Shown in pieces: positions 1 to 9,723 of a stretch of DNA of 64,000 nt. The DNA comes from Streptomyces sp. NBC_01197 (GTDB lineage: Bacteria; Actinomycetota; Actinomycetes; Streptomycetales; Streptomycetaceae), in NCBI RefSeq assembly GCF_036010505.1, contig NZ_CP108569.1, positions 5,819,001 through 5,883,000 of the forward strand, read 5' to 3'. The notes beneath the pieces were generated by a model. That model was not told the origin of the DNA, did not search any database, and saw only the letters and a program-made list of their open reading frames with translations. The first letter of the stretch is position 1, and every line of letters starts with the position of its first letter. Both the position numbers and the translations under genes were made by a program.

Positions 1-465
1 CGAGGAGCCCTGGCCCGCGGTCGACTCAAGCAGCAGGAACGGGTCGTCGTCGTGGGTCAGCTCGTCGAGCAGCGGCAGCAGGTGCGTACGGACCTGCGCG
101 AGCGCTTCGGACCGCGGACGGCCGCCGGTCGCGGAGCCGGTGTGCACGACGACGCCCAGCGCGCCGACCTCCCGGCCCCGGCGCAGTGAGTGGCGCAGCG
201 ACTCCACCGACTTCTCCACGGTCGCGGCCGTGTGCGAGCCGAAGTTGATCAGATACGGCGCGTGCACATACGCCGTGACCGACTCGTTCGCGCACTCCTT
301 GCGGAACTGCTCGTCCTGGGCTGGGTTCCCGGTGGGGGTGGCCCAGCCGCGCGGGTTGGCCACGAAGACCTGCACGGTCTCCGCGTCCAGCTCGCGGGCG
401 TAGGACAGTCCTGCCCTGGCGAGGCCGCCGGCCACGGGGACATGGCCGCCGATGGGGTTGCGCAC
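1..465 (-). CDS. nfo: Deoxyribonuclease IV (endonuclease IV, AP endonuclease), N-terminal part
   Basis: This is the first 155 codons of a gene that runs off the left edge of the window. Endonuclease IV cleaves DNA 5' of abasic sites in base-excision repair, using a TIM barrel with a trinuclear zinc site. Early zinc-ligand segments are visible: a His in YVHAPY, a His in VVHTGS and a Glu in LLLEST. Together with RNPIGGHVPVAGGL at the N-terminus and a QVFVANPRGW-type strand, this fits the Nfo family. The GTG at 465 lies 7 bases after the stop of the upstream kinase gene, so the two are probably co-transcribed. The C-terminal half, including the remaining metal ligands, is outside the window. Confidence 0.85.
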   Translation of the reverse strand, partial: MRNPIGGHVPVAGGLARAGLSYARELDAETVQVFVANPRGWATPTGNPAQDEQFRKECANESVTAYVHAPYLINFGSHTAATVEKSVESLRHSLRRGREVGALGVVVHTGSATGGRPRSEALAQVRTHLLPLLDELTHDDDPFLLLESTAGQGSS

Positions 466-472
466 GGTGTGT

Positions 473-2410
473 TCAGAGTCCCTTTGTCTTGATGGTGATG
501 GTGCTGCCTTCGGGGGCCTGGCTGCCGCCGTCGACGGACTGGGTGTCGACGGTGTCGCTGAAGGACAGGAACGGCTTGTCGACGTGGACCTTGAAGCCCT
601 TGTCGGTGAGCGCGCTCTTCGCGTCGTCCACGTTGTCGCCCGTGACATCGGGGACGGTGATCATCCGGGGGCCCTTGGAGACCGTCAGCGTGACGGTGTC
701 ACCCTCCGCCGCCCGGGCCCCGTCGGCAGGCGACTGTTTGGCGACCTGCCCGGCGTCCTCGGGGGAGTTGACCTGCTCCGGTGCCACCACGACCTTGAGG
801 TTCTCGTCCTGGAGGTCGGCGCGGGCGTCCTCGAGGGACTCGCCCGTGACATCCGGTACGTCGACCGGGGCGCCCTCCGAGACGACCAGGGCGATCGCGG
901 AGCCGGCGTGCCGGCGGGTGCCGGACGCCGGGTCCGTACGGATCACCTTGCCGCGGTCGATGTCGTCGCTGAACTCCTTGGTGACCATGCCGGACGCCAG
1001 TGCGGCCTTCGCCAGATCCTTCCTGGCCCGGGCGAGCGGCTCACCCTCGACGCGGGGCACCCGGACGATCTCGGGCCCGCGCGAGACGACCAGGGACACC
1101 GCGTCGTTGTCCCGGATGCGGGCGCCCGACGCCGGACTGCTGCTCATGACCTGGCCGCGGTCATAGGTGTCACTGAATTTGTGTTCGGTCCTCTTCACGT
1201 CGAGACCGGCGGCCGACAGCCGCGACTTCGCGGTCTTCTCGGGCTGGCCGAGGAGTGAGGGAACCCGGGTGAACTGGCCCGAGTTGATGTACCAGACACC
1301 GGCTCCGACCCCCAGCACCAGCAGGACGGCGACGACCGACGCGACCAGACCCCGGCGGGCCCGCCGGCCGCGGCGCACGTGCTGCCGGTCGGGCTCGGGC
1401 TCCTCCGCGGCGGGCATCACCAGACGGCTGGTCCGGTTGATCCCCGCGGCGGGCAGCGGGCGCCGGATCACGTCCGTACGGTCCTCGGACGAGTCCGCCC
1501 CGGCGCCCACGGGCCCGGCCGGGAGTGCCTGCGGCGGTACGGCGTCCAGCTCGGCACCGCTCAGTGCGGCGCGGGCCGTACGGACCTGGCCGAGCAGCGC
1601 CACGGCGCCGTGCGGCCGGTCATCGGGACGCCGGGCGGTGGCGCTCGACACCAGGTCGTCCAGCCTGGCGGCGAGCCCCGGTACGGCGGCGGACGGCGTG
1701 GGCACGCCTTCGTTGAGGTGCTGGTAGAGGACCTGGGCCGCGGTGTCGCCGCTGTGCGGTTTGGCGCCGGTCAGCATCTCGTACAGCACCACGCCGCAGG
1801 CGTACACATCCGCCCGGGTGTCGGCCGTGCCCTGCTCGATCTGCTCGGGCGCCAGATAGGAGACGGTGCCCAGGATGGTGCCGGTGCTGTTCGTCTCGGT
1901 GTCCACGGCCCGGACCAGGCCGAAGTCGGCGACCTTGACCCGGCCGTCGTCCCCGATCAGTACGTTCTCCGGCTTCATGTCGCGGTGGACGAACCCGGCC
2001 CGGTGCGCTGCGCCGAGTGCGGCCAGCACCGGCTCCAGGATGTCCAGGGCGGCGCGGGGACACAGCGCGCCCCGCTCGCGCAGGACGTCGCGCAGCGTGC
2101 ACCCGGCGACGTACTCCATCGCCAGGTAGACATGCGCGCCGTCCGCGCCCTGGTCGAACATGCCGACCACATTGGGGTGGTCGAGGCGGGCGACGGACTT
2201 GGCCTCGCGGATGAACCGCTCCACGAACGTGGCGTCGACCGCCAGCGCCGGGTGCATCACCTTGAGGGCGACCACCCGGTCGAGACGGGTGTCGACGGCC
2301 CGGTAGACCGTGGCCATGCCACCGACGGCGATGCACGCGTCCACCCGGTAGCGGCCGTCGAGCAGCTGCCCGACGAGCGGGGCTTGCGGGTCACCAAGCG
2401 TCGTATCCAC
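473..2410 (-). CDS. Transmembrane Ser/Thr protein kinase with four PASTA repeats
   Basis: This 645-residue Hanks-type kinase of the PknB class senses muropeptides or lipid II outside the cell and phosphorylates growth and division proteins inside. The kinase domain covers about residues 15-280: a glycine loop (AVGGMATVYRA), the catalytic Lys in VALKVMHP, HRDMKPEN near residue 142, VADFGLV, and an activation loop with several Thr residues followed by a GTVSYLAPEQ-type segment. A basic juxtamembrane stretch leads to one membrane helix near residues 355-375. Four PASTA units of about 65 residues fill the rest, each with a VP-x-V/L-x-G start. The start is GTG. The orthologous locus in S. coelicolor is, from memory, pkaF. 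The gene is followed closely by nfo. Confidence 0.93.
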   Translation of the reverse strand: MDTTLGDPQAPLVGQLLDGRYRVDACIAVGGMATVYRAVDTRLDRVVALKVMHPALAVDATFVERFIREAKSVARLDHPNVVGMFDQGADGAHVYLAMEYVAGCTLRDVLRERGALCPRAALDILEPVLAALGAAHRAGFVHRDMKPENVLIGDDGRVKVADFGLVRAVDTETNSTGTILGTVSYLAPEQIEQGTADTRADVYACGVVLYEMLTGAKPHSGDTAAQVLYQHLNEGVPTPSAAVPGLAARLDDLVSSATARRPDDRPHGAVALLGQVRTARAALSGAELDAVPPQALPAGPVGAGADSSEDRTDVIRRPLPAAGINRTSRLVMPAAEEPEPDRQHVRRGRRARRGLVASVVAVLLVLGVGAGVWYINSGQFTRVPSLLGQPEKTAKSRLSAAGLDVKRTEHKFSDTYDRGQVMSSSPASGARIRDNDAVSLVVSRGPEIVRVPRVEGEPLARARKDLAKAALASGMVTKEFSDDIDRGKVIRTDPASGTRRHAGSAIALVVSEGAPVDVPDVTGESLEDARADLQDENLKVVVAPEQVNSPEDAGQVAKQSPADGARAAEGDTVTLTVSKGPRMITVPDVTGDNVDDAKSALTDKGFKVHVDKPFLSFSDTVDTQSVDGGSQAPEGSTITIKTKGL

Positions 2411-2497
2411 GCTGGCGAGTGTACGAGTCGGCGCTGACAGGGCCTAAGCGGTCCTGGTGAATCGGCCGCTACTGAAGCCGAGCTGTGACAGGGGGCA

Positions 2498-2535
2498 GGG
2501 GCGGGGGGAAAGGCATCACATCCCCCCGCCGCCCC
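2498..2535 (-). terminator. G-rich hairpin downstream of thiG
   Basis: A run GGGGCGGGGGG at 2498-2508 faces CCCCCCGCCGCCCC at 2522-2535, giving a very stable stem with a short loop between the thiG stop (2597) and the kinase start (2410). No clear T-tract follows on the minus strand, so termination by this element is an inference. A 16-bp direct repeat, AGGCGGGCCGCTCCGG, also occurs near 2564 and again near 2602, just outside the thiG stop. Confidence 0.4.
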
Positions 2536-2596
2536 AGCCCGCTCCGAGCGGGAGGCCCTGGCAGGCGGGCCGCTCCGGCCGGGGGCCGTGCGCCCC

Positions 2597-3646
<1,050 letters not shown>

Positions 3647-3650
<4 letters not shown>

Positions 3651-4849
3651 GCGGGCTGTTCCTGTCCTACGGGGGAGAAGCGCCGGGGAGTGAAGGCGCG
3701 GGCTTCTGCGGGCAGCTCCCCGGTGGTGAGCAGTTCGGCCATCACATCGCCGGTGACGGGGGTGAGCAGTACGCCGTTGCGGTAGTGGCCGGTGGCCAGC
3801 AGGAGGCCGGGCAGCGCGGTCGGGCCGAGCAGCGGCGCGTTGTCGGGCGACGCGGGACGCAGCCCCGCGCACGTCTCGGTGAGCGGGAGTTCGGTGATGC
3901 CGGGCACCAGCTCATGGGCGTCCCGGAGCAGTTCGTACACCCCGCCCGCGGTGACCGTGGTGTCCCAGCCCAGCTCCTCGCTGGTCGCGCCGATCACGAG
4001 TTCGCCGTTCTCGCGCGGAACCAGATAGAGATGGCTGCCCCGGACGACCGCGCGGACGGTCCGGCTGAGGAACGGCGCGTACACCCGTGGCACCGTCAGC
4101 CGCAGTACCTGCCCCTTGACCGGGCGTACGGGCGGAAGCACCGAGTCCGGTACGCCCGCGAGCTGTCCGCTGCGGCTGCCGGCCGCCAGCACCACCTGGC
4201 CGGCGCCGAGCGCGACGCCGTCGGCCAGCACCACACCGGTGGCCCGGCCGCGTTCCACCGTCAGCCGCTCGACCCAGCCGCGGTGGAAGAGGACTCCGGC
4301 CCGCTCGCACGCGGTGACCAGCGCCTTCGCCAGCCGCCGCGGGTCGACCTGGTGGTCGCCGTCCACCCGCAGTCCGCCGCGTACGCCCGGCGCGAGCATC
4401 GGTTCGAGGCGCCTGCACTCGCGCCCCGTGAGCCACTCGGACTCCAGACCCGAACGGCGCTGAAGTGCGTGCAACTCCCGCAGATGCTCCCGGTCGTCGA
4501 GGTCGAGCGCCACGGCGAGGGTGCCGCAGGAGCGGTAGCCGAGATCCTGTCCCGACGCCTCCTCCAGCTCCGCGGCGAACGCCGGGTAGCGGCGGGCGGA
4601 CTCCAGGTTCAGGCCGAGCAGGACCTGCTCGCCGTAATGGAGTTCCGTGACGGCGGCCAGCATGCCGGCCGCGACCTGGGCGGCCCCGCCGCCCGGCTGC
4701 GGGTCGACGACCGCCGTGCGCAGTCCGCGCTGCGCCGACCGCCAGGCGGTGACGAGACCGATGATCCCGCCCCCGACGACCAGTACGTCCGGCAGCGTGT
4801 CCGAGTTGTCGGCGCGGTGCGCCTGATGGTTGGTGTGGTGTGCGTGCAT
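3647..4849 (-). CDS. thiO: Glycine oxidase ThiO
   Basis: ThiO is an FAD-dependent amine oxidase (400 residues) that converts glycine to the iminoglycine used by ThiG in aerobic thiamine synthesis. A Rossmann FAD motif (VLVVGGGIIGLVTAWRSA) starts near residue 22. The DAAO fold follows, with a C-terminal FAD contact (GHYRNGVLLTPVTG) typical of ThiO. The ATG at 4849 was chosen because it follows the riboswitch and an AGGGAGGGG ribosome-binding stretch. A longer open frame runs back through the riboswitch and is not coding. The N-terminal 20 residues are rich in His and Asn and look dispensable. First gene of the operon with thiS and thiG. Confidence 0.94.
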
Positions 4850-4852
4850 GGG

Positions 4853-4956
4853 CGTCCAGCCCCTCCCTTCGCCGGCATGATCCGGATCAGGTTCGTACGG
4901 TCGGAGGCCGTCCAGCCTCCCTCTCAGCCCGGTACGCCCGGACTCCCGCGAGTGGT
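4853..4956 (-). promoter_or_regulatory. TPP riboswitch (THI element) controlling thiO-thiS-thiG
   Basis: Read on the minus strand, the leader contains the two conserved cores of the thiamine-pyrophosphate aptamer. CTGAGA is at 4927-4922. The block ACCTGATCCGGATCATGCCG follows, with GGCGAAGGGAGGGG closing the aptamer next to the thiO start. The ribosome-binding purines lie in the 3' closing strand directly before the ATG, so control by hiding the ribosome binding site is likely, as is common in actinobacteria. No separate terminator hairpin is seen between the aptamer and the gene. Confidence 0.93.
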
Positions 4957-5054
4957 TCAAGCACGGCCAGCCTAACCCCGGCCCCCGCAGGTCCGTAAGG
5001 CGTCCCGGGACGACCCCCTGTCCTGACGGTGTGTCAGCTGCTTAAGGTGATCGG

Positions 5055-6275
5055 GTGAGCGAGCCGAGGAACGTCGTCATCGCCGGTGCGGGCATGGCCG
5101 GAGTGCAGACCGCTGTCGCCCTGCGGGACCAGGGCTTCACCGGACCCGTCACGCTGATCGGTGAGGAACCCCACCAGCCGTACGACAGACCGCCGCTCTC
5201 CAAGGCCGTGCTGCTCGGCAAGGCCGAGGGCTCCGCCTTCGACGTCGACTTCGGCGCGCTCGGGGTCGAGTTGCTGCTGGGGTGCGAGGTGACCGGCGTA
5301 CGCCCGCACGACCGGGAGCTGGACACCGCCCGCGGTCCCGTCCCGTACGGGTCGCTGGTCCTCGCCACCGGTGCCCGTCCGGTCGCACTGCCCGGCAGCG
5401 AGGGGGTCCCCGACGTCCATCTGCTGCGCACGCTCGACGACGCGGGGCGGCTGCGGGCCGTCCTCGCCGACCGCCGGGACGTGGTGGTGGTCGGCGCGGG
5501 CTGGATCGGCGCCGAGTTCGCCACGGCCGCCCGCGAGGCGGGCTGCGCGGTGACGGTCGTGGAGGCGGCCGGGCGGCCCCTCGTCGGGGCGCTGCCGGCC
5601 GAGATCGCGGCGCCCATGGCCGACTGGTACGCCGACAGCGGCACCGAACTCGTCACCCACGCGCGCGTGGCCCGGGTCGAGCCGGGCGCCGTGGTGCTGG
5701 AATCCGGGCGGCGGCTGCCGGCCGGGGCCGTCCTCGTCGGCATCGGGGCCAGGCCCGCGACCGGCTGGCTGACCGGCTCCGGCATCGCGCTGGGCGCAGA
5801 CGGCTCGGTCACGGCCGACGAGCGGCTGCGTACCTCGGTCGCCGATGTGTACGCGGTCGGCGACTGCGCGTCCTTCCCCTCCCGCCGGTACGGCGAGCGG
5901 CTGCTGATCCACCACTGGGACAACGCCCTCCAGGGGCCGCGCACGGTCGCGGCGGACGTGATCGGCGAGACGCCGCAGATCTACGACCCGGTGCCGTACT
6001 TCTGGTCCGAGCAGTTCGGCCGCTTCGTCCAGTACGCGGGCCACCACGCCGCCGCCGACACGCTGATCCGGCGCGGCGACCCGTCGGGTCCGGCCTGGTC
6101 GGTGTGCTGGCTGCGGGAGGAGCGGCTGGTCGCGGTACTCGCCGTCGGCAGGCCCCGGGACCTGGCCCAGGGCCGGAAGCTCATCAAGTCGGGTGCCCCG
6201 GTGGACCCGGTCCGCGCTGCGGATCCCGCCGTACCGCTCAAGTCGGCCGTCCGCCCGGAGGCGAGCCGGCCCTGA
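5055..6275 (+). CDS. FAD-dependent NAD(P)H:ferredoxin-type reductase
   Basis: This 406-residue pyridine-nucleotide-disulfide oxidoreductase is of the ferredoxin/rubredoxin reductase type and passes electrons from NAD(P)H to an iron-sulfur partner. An FAD-binding GAGMAGVQ motif lies near residues 10-17, a second Rossmann motif (VVVVGAGWIGAEF) near 144-156, and the FAD-closing VYAVGDCAS segment near 265. A C-terminal reductase domain follows. No partner ferredoxin or P450 is adjacent, so its physiological partner is unknown. The GTG start has no clear Shine-Dalgarno. TAAGGT at 5043-5048 lies exactly six bases before it, so the mRNA may be leaderless. Confidence 0.88.
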   Translation: MSEPRNVVIAGAGMAGVQTAVALRDQGFTGPVTLIGEEPHQPYDRPPLSKAVLLGKAEGSAFDVDFGALGVELLLGCEVTGVRPHDRELDTARGPVPYGSLVLATGARPVALPGSEGVPDVHLLRTLDDAGRLRAVLADRRDVVVVGAGWIGAEFATAAREAGCAVTVVEAAGRPLVGALPAEIAAPMADWYADSGTELVTHARVARVEPGAVVLESGRRLPAGAVLVGIGARPATGWLTGSGIALGADGSVTADERLRTSVADVYAVGDCASFPSRRYGERLLIHHWDNALQGPRTVAADVIGETPQIYDPVPYFWSEQFGRFVQYAGHHAAADTLIRRGDPSGPAWSVCWLREERLVAVLAVGRPRDLAQGRKLIKSGAPVDPVRAADPAVPLKSAVRPEASRP

Positions 6276-6369
6276 ACGTGCGCCGGCCTTGAGCAGGTGT
6301 GAGTACGCCTCGGCCCTGAAGGGCTGAGTCCGGGTATCGGCTGTCAGTGCGGGATGGCAGGCTTGTCCC

Positions 6370-6735
6370 GTGACCGAGATTGACGCAAAAACCGATGCTC
6401 TCATCCCCGCCTGGCTGCACCTCCCCGATATCGCCGAGATGTTCGACGTCGAGGTGACCCGCGTACGCCAGCTGGTCAAGGACGGCAAGCTGATTGCCGT
6501 ACGCCGTGGTGAGAACAGGGCGCTCCAGGTGCCCGCCGCCTTCATCGACGGCACCAAAGTGGTCAAGGGCCTCTCCGGGACCCTGACGCTCCTGCGGGAC
6601 GACGGCTTCAGCGACGAGGAGATGCTGGAGTGGCTCTTCACCCCCGACGAGACCCTGCCCGGCACGCCCGCGCAGGCGTTGAGCGAGAATCGCGGGACGG
6701 AGGTGAAGCGCCGGGCCCAGGCGCTCGCCCTCTGA
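6370..6735 (+). CDS. Rv2175c-family DNA-binding protein
   Basis: This 121-residue protein matches the actinobacterial Rv2175c family. It has a MerR-like winged helix-turn-helix at about residues 13-60 (LPDIAEMFDVEVTRVRQLVKDGK) and a conserved second half (GLSGTLTLLRDDGFSDEEMLEWLF). In Mycobacterium tuberculosis Rv2175c is a phosphorylation substrate of the adjacent kinase PknL, and phosphorylation weakens its DNA binding. Here a kinase gene lies 4 kb to the left, beyond the thiazole operon. Thr4-type and other N-terminal acidic/Thr residues resemble the mycobacterial region, but the exact phosphosite is not evident. CAGGCT stands six bases before the GTG and there is no ribosome binding site, so it may be leaderless. 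Confidence 0.88.
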   Translation: MTEIDAKTDALIPAWLHLPDIAEMFDVEVTRVRQLVKDGKLIAVRRGENRALQVPAAFIDGTKVVKGLSGTLTLLRDDGFSDEEMLEWLFTPDETLPGTPAQALSENRGTEVKRRAQALAL

Positions 6736-6758
6736 GCAGAGTGTGATCACCTCGCGGT

Positions 6759-6787
6759 GTACGGACCGGGCCCGTCCCGGGCCGTAC
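6759..6787 (+). terminator. Hairpin after the Rv2175c-type gene
   Basis: GTACGG at 6759-6764 pairs with CCGTAC at 6782-6787, and the inner CCGGG pairs with CCCGG around a five-base loop. It lies 24 bases after the stop of the DNA-binding protein gene and 80 bases before thiE. There is no T-tract, so it is a possible terminator or an RNA processing end. Confidence 0.4.
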
Positions 6788-6866
6788 CCCGCGGTCCATC
6801 GCTGTCCGGCTGCCCAGCTGTTCCAACGGCCCGGCAGTCCGTCGCCGCCCATGGGGGGAACGCCCG

Positions 6867-7529
6867 ATGTCCACCGCACCCGCACCGCTGTCCGATGCCC
6901 GCCTGTACCTCTGCACGGACGCGCGCAGGCGCCAGGGCGACCTGCCCGAGTTCCTGGACGCGGTCCTGGCCAACGGCGTGGACATCGTCCAGCTCCGGGA
7001 CAAGGGCCTGGAGGCGGCCGAGGAGCTCGACCACCTCCAGGTCTTCGCCGACGCCTGCCGCAGGCACGGCAAGCTGCTCGCGGTGAACGACCGGGCGGAT
7101 GTCGCGCACGCCATCGCGTCCGACGTGCTGCACCTGGGCCAGGGCGACCTGCCGGTCCCCGCGGCCCGTGCGCTGCTCGGCCCCGATGTGCTCATCGGCC
7201 GCTCGGCACACGCCGAGTCCGAGGTGGACGCGGCCGCCGCCGAGCCGGGCGTGGACTACTTCTGCACCGGGCCCTGCTGGCCCACCCCGACCAAGCCGGG
7301 ACGGTACGCACCGGGGCTCGGCCTCGTGCGGTACGCGGCGGCGCTCACCACCTCTCGCCCCTGGTTCGCGATCGGCGGGATCGACGCGGGCAACCTGGAC
7401 GAGGTGCTGGACGCGGGAGCGCGCCGCGTCGTGGTCGTCCGCGCGATCACCGAGGCGGACGACCCGGCCGCTGCCGCCGCCGGTCTCGCCGCCCGGGTCC
7501 GGGCCCGTACCGGGGAGGAAGTCCGGTAG
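6867..7529 (+). CDS. thiE: Thiamine-phosphate synthase ThiE
   Basis: ThiE (220 residues) joins HMP-pyrophosphate and thiazole phosphate to give thiamine monophosphate. The family motifs appear in order on the TIM barrel: [64 protein letters not shown] and WFAIGGID. A purine-rich GGGGGGAA precedes the ATG. Unlike thiO it has no TPP riboswitch in its 130-base leader. It therefore seems to be regulated separately from the thiazole operon, although it works one step downstream of it. Confidence 0.95.
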   Translation: MSTAPAPLSDARLYLCTDARRRQGDLPEFLDAVLANGVDIVQLRDKGLEAAEELDHLQVFADACRRHGKLLAVNDRADVAHAIASDVLHLGQGDLPVPAARALLGPDVLIGRSAHAESEVDAAAAEPGVDYFCTGPCWPTPTKPGRYAPGLGLVRYAAALTTSRPWFAIGGIDAGNLDEVLDAGARRVVVVRAITEADDPAAAAAGLAARVRARTGEEVR

Positions 7530-7656
7530 GAGACCCGGCGCGGGAGGTCCGTCAGGAGAAGGGGGCGGGAGCCGGCAGGAGGAGCGGGCCTGGCAGCGGA
7601 CTCGGCGGCTCCGGGGCACCGGGAGTGTCCGATGGGTGGACAAGTATCCCGCAAAT

Positions 7657-7671
7657 CGGACATATGGTCCG
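7657..7671. promoter_or_regulatory. Inverted repeat upstream of metF, possible operator
   Basis: CGGACATATGGTCCG has 5-bp arms around an ATATG centre. It lies 8 bases upstream of the proposed metF -35 element, where a regulator of methionine genes could bind. It is visible only as a short near-palindrome, and no regulator is assigned. Confidence 0.4.
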
Positions 7672-7678
7672 GGCCTGG

Positions 7679-7707
7679 TTGGGGGACTGGCAAGCCCTGA
7701 CTAATCT
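7679..7707 (+). promoter_or_regulatory. metF promoter, leaderless geometry
   Basis: TTGGGG at 7679-7684, a 17-base spacer and TAATCT at 7702-7707 resemble a vegetative sigma (HrdB) promoter. Six bases later is the metF ATG. Transcription would begin at or within a base or two of the start codon, and no Shine-Dalgarno is present. Confidence 0.6.
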
Positions 7708-7713
7708 GCCCGT

Positions 7714-8631
7714 ATGGCCTTCGGCACCTCATCCACCAGAACCGACCACGCCCCGACCGTGCGTGAGCTGCTCGCGACCGGCAGGACGCTGTACTCCTTC
7801 GAGTTCTGGGCGCCCAAGACCGAGAAGGGCGAGCGGAACCTCTGGAACGCGCTGCGCCGTGTCGAGGCGGTGGCACCCAGCTTCGTCTCCGTGACCTATG
7901 GCGCGGGCGGTTCGTCGCGTGCGGGCACGGTCAGGGCCACCGAGCAGATCGCGTCGGACACCACGCTCACCCCGGTCGCGCACCTCACGGCCGTCGACCA
8001 CTCCGTCGCCCAGCTCCGCAACATCATCGGCCAGTACGCGGACGCCGGAATCCGCAACATCCTGGCCGTACGCGGCGACCCGCCCGGTGACCCGATGGGC
8101 GAGTGGATCAAGCACCCGGAAGGCGTCATGTACGCCGCCGACCTGGTCCGGCTGATCAAGGAGTCCGGCGACTTCTGCGTCGGCGTCGCGGCCTTCCCCG
8201 AGATGCACCCGCGCTCGGAGAACTGGGAGAGCGACATCCGGCACTTCACCGACAAGTGCCGGGCCGGTGCCGACTACGCGATCACCCAGATGTTCTTCGA
8301 CCCGGAGGACTATCTGCGGATGCGTGACCGGGTCGTCGCCGCAGGCTGCGACACCCCGGTCATTCCGGAAGTCATGCCGATCACCAATGTGCGGCAGTTG
8401 GACCGATTCGCCCAGCTCAGCAACGCGCACTTCCCGGCAGGCCTGAAAGAACGCATCCACGCCGTCAAGGACGACCCGGCCGCTGTACGCTCCATTGGCA
8501 TCGAGTTCGCTACGGAGTTCTGCGCGAAGCTGCTCTCCGAGGATGTTCCCGGGCTGCACTTCATCACGCTGAACAACTCCACAGCGACCCTCGAAATCTA
8601 CGAGAATCTCGGACTGCACAAGCAGTCCTGA
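7714..8631 (+). CDS. metF: 5,10-methylenetetrahydrofolate reductase MetF
   Basis: MetF (305 residues) is an FAD TIM-barrel enzyme that reduces methylene-THF to methyl-THF for methionine synthesis. Motifs seen are [13 protein letters not shown] with the catalytic Glu near residue 29, [11 protein letters not shown], the folate/FAD strand [19 protein letters not shown] and [11 protein letters not shown]. Length is normal for the bacterial enzyme. The gene follows thiE by 184 bases and has its own promoter and a possible operator, so it is a separate unit. It is the only methionine-pathway gene in the window. Confidence 0.95.
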   Translation: MAFGTSSTRTDHAPTVRELLATGRTLYSFEFWAPKTEKGERNLWNALRRVEAVAPSFVSVTYGAGGSSRAGTVRATEQIASDTTLTPVAHLTAVDHSVAQLRNIIGQYADAGIRNILAVRGDPPGDPMGEWIKHPEGVMYAADLVRLIKESGDFCVGVAAFPEMHPRSENWESDIRHFTDKCRAGADYAITQMFFDPEDYLRMRDRVVAAGCDTPVIPEVMPITNVRQLDRFAQLSNAHFPAGLKERIHAVKDDPAAVRSIGIEFATEFCAKLLSEDVPGLHFITLNNSTATLEIYENLGLHKQS

Positions 8632-8681
8632 CCGGCACACCCGCCCCCCGCACGGGGCGGTGGCCGCAGAGAGGGGCGTAC

Positions 8682-9683
8682 ATGGGCTGGACGGTCCTCT
8701 ATGTCGGATTCGGATTCGTCGCGCTGTGGCTGCTGGGCGAAGTGCTCCTCCAGTACAAGGCCCGGCTGCGCTGGCGTCTGCTCGCCTTCGCCGGATTCCT
8801 CGGCGTGGTCGTCGGTGTGCTGCTGCACTCCGTGCCGGTGATCGTGGTCGGGGCCATCGCGTTCGCCGTCGGCCAGTTGTACGTAACGCTCTCCTTCCGG
8901 CGCGGCTTCTCGACCGGCTGGGCCATAAAGGGCGCCCCCCGGGAGAACAAGCGGCGCAGGGCGCGCGGCGGGAGCCCGGCGAAGGAGCCGGTACTCGAAG
9001 TCCCGGACCTGGAGTACGAGCAGCAGCCCGGCCAGGACCAGTCGGACGGCCAGTACCAGCTGGACGGCGCAGAGCAGGGCGGCCACGACGCCTTCGCGTT
9101 CGCGCAGCACGGCGACGGCCACGAACACGACGGCTACGAGCAGCCCGCGTACGGCGGCAGCGGCTTCGGGACGGACGACGGAACCGGCTACGACGGATCC
9201 TCCTACCCGCCGCACACCGCGGACCCCGGCACCTTCCCGGAGCCGCAGGCCCCCGAGCCCATGGCCGCCGGCGTCTACGCCCCGCAGCCGATGCCCGACG
9301 ACACCGGCCAGTACGGCATATACAGCGACACGGTGTACGGGACCGCGGCGCAGTACGGCTCCGGCTACGACCGGAACGCCGAGTCGTACGACGGCCAGTA
9401 CGGCTACGGCGGCGAGCAGCAGCAGTACCCGGCCTACTCGGACCCGTACATCGGAGCCGGTCAGTACGGAGCTTCCTACGGAGGCCAGCAGCAGTACACC
9501 GATCCGTACGCCAACGACACCCCGCCCGGCGGGGTCTGGGTCCCGCAGCAGCGCGACAACGAACCGGCGTACGGCGCACCGCACACCCCGCAGTACGAGG
9601 AGTACCCCGAGCAACCCGAGCACTCGGGGCAGCAGCCGTATCAGAGCGGCTACAACGGCTACAACGAGCAGCAGCGGTACTGA
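8682..9683 (+). CDS. Membrane protein with long Q/Y/G-rich cytoplasmic or external tail
   Basis: This is a conserved streptomycete protein of unknown function, 333 residues. Residues 1-70 contain about three hydrophobic helices (FGFVALWLLGEVLL; LLAFAGFLGVVVGVLLHS; VPVIVVGAIAFAVGQLYVTL), followed by a basic stretch (KRRRARGG) near 88-96. Residues about 105-333 have no predicted fold: they are low in complexity and rich in Gln, Tyr, Gly, Asp and Pro, with recurrent QYG and GY units (GQYGIYS, AQYGSGY, GQYGYGG, GQYGASYGG). The composition is prion-like. The ATG follows metF by 50 bases and may be read through from it. Function cannot be inferred. Confidence 0.8.
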   Translation: MGWTVLYVGFGFVALWLLGEVLLQYKARLRWRLLAFAGFLGVVVGVLLHSVPVIVVGAIAFAVGQLYVTLSFRRGFSTGWAIKGAPRENKRRRARGGSPAKEPVLEVPDLEYEQQPGQDQSDGQYQLDGAEQGGHDAFAFAQHGDGHEHDGYEQPAYGGSGFGTDDGTGYDGSSYPPHTADPGTFPEPQAPEPMAAGVYAPQPMPDDTGQYGIYSDTVYGTAAQYGSGYDRNAESYDGQYGYGGEQQQYPAYSDPYIGAGQYGASYGGQQQYTDPYANDTPPGGVWVPQQRDNEPAYGAPHTPQYEEYPEQPEHSGQQPYQSGYNGYNEQQRY

Positions 9684-9723
9684 GAGCCGGCGGCGCCACC
9701 GGGACGCGGTGACCCGGGGCGGC

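Noticed and set aside
6741..6866. Possible TPP riboswitch before thiE
   Set aside because: Neither the CTGAGA core nor the ACCTGATC-type core is present. Only a simple hairpin at 6759-6787 is seen.
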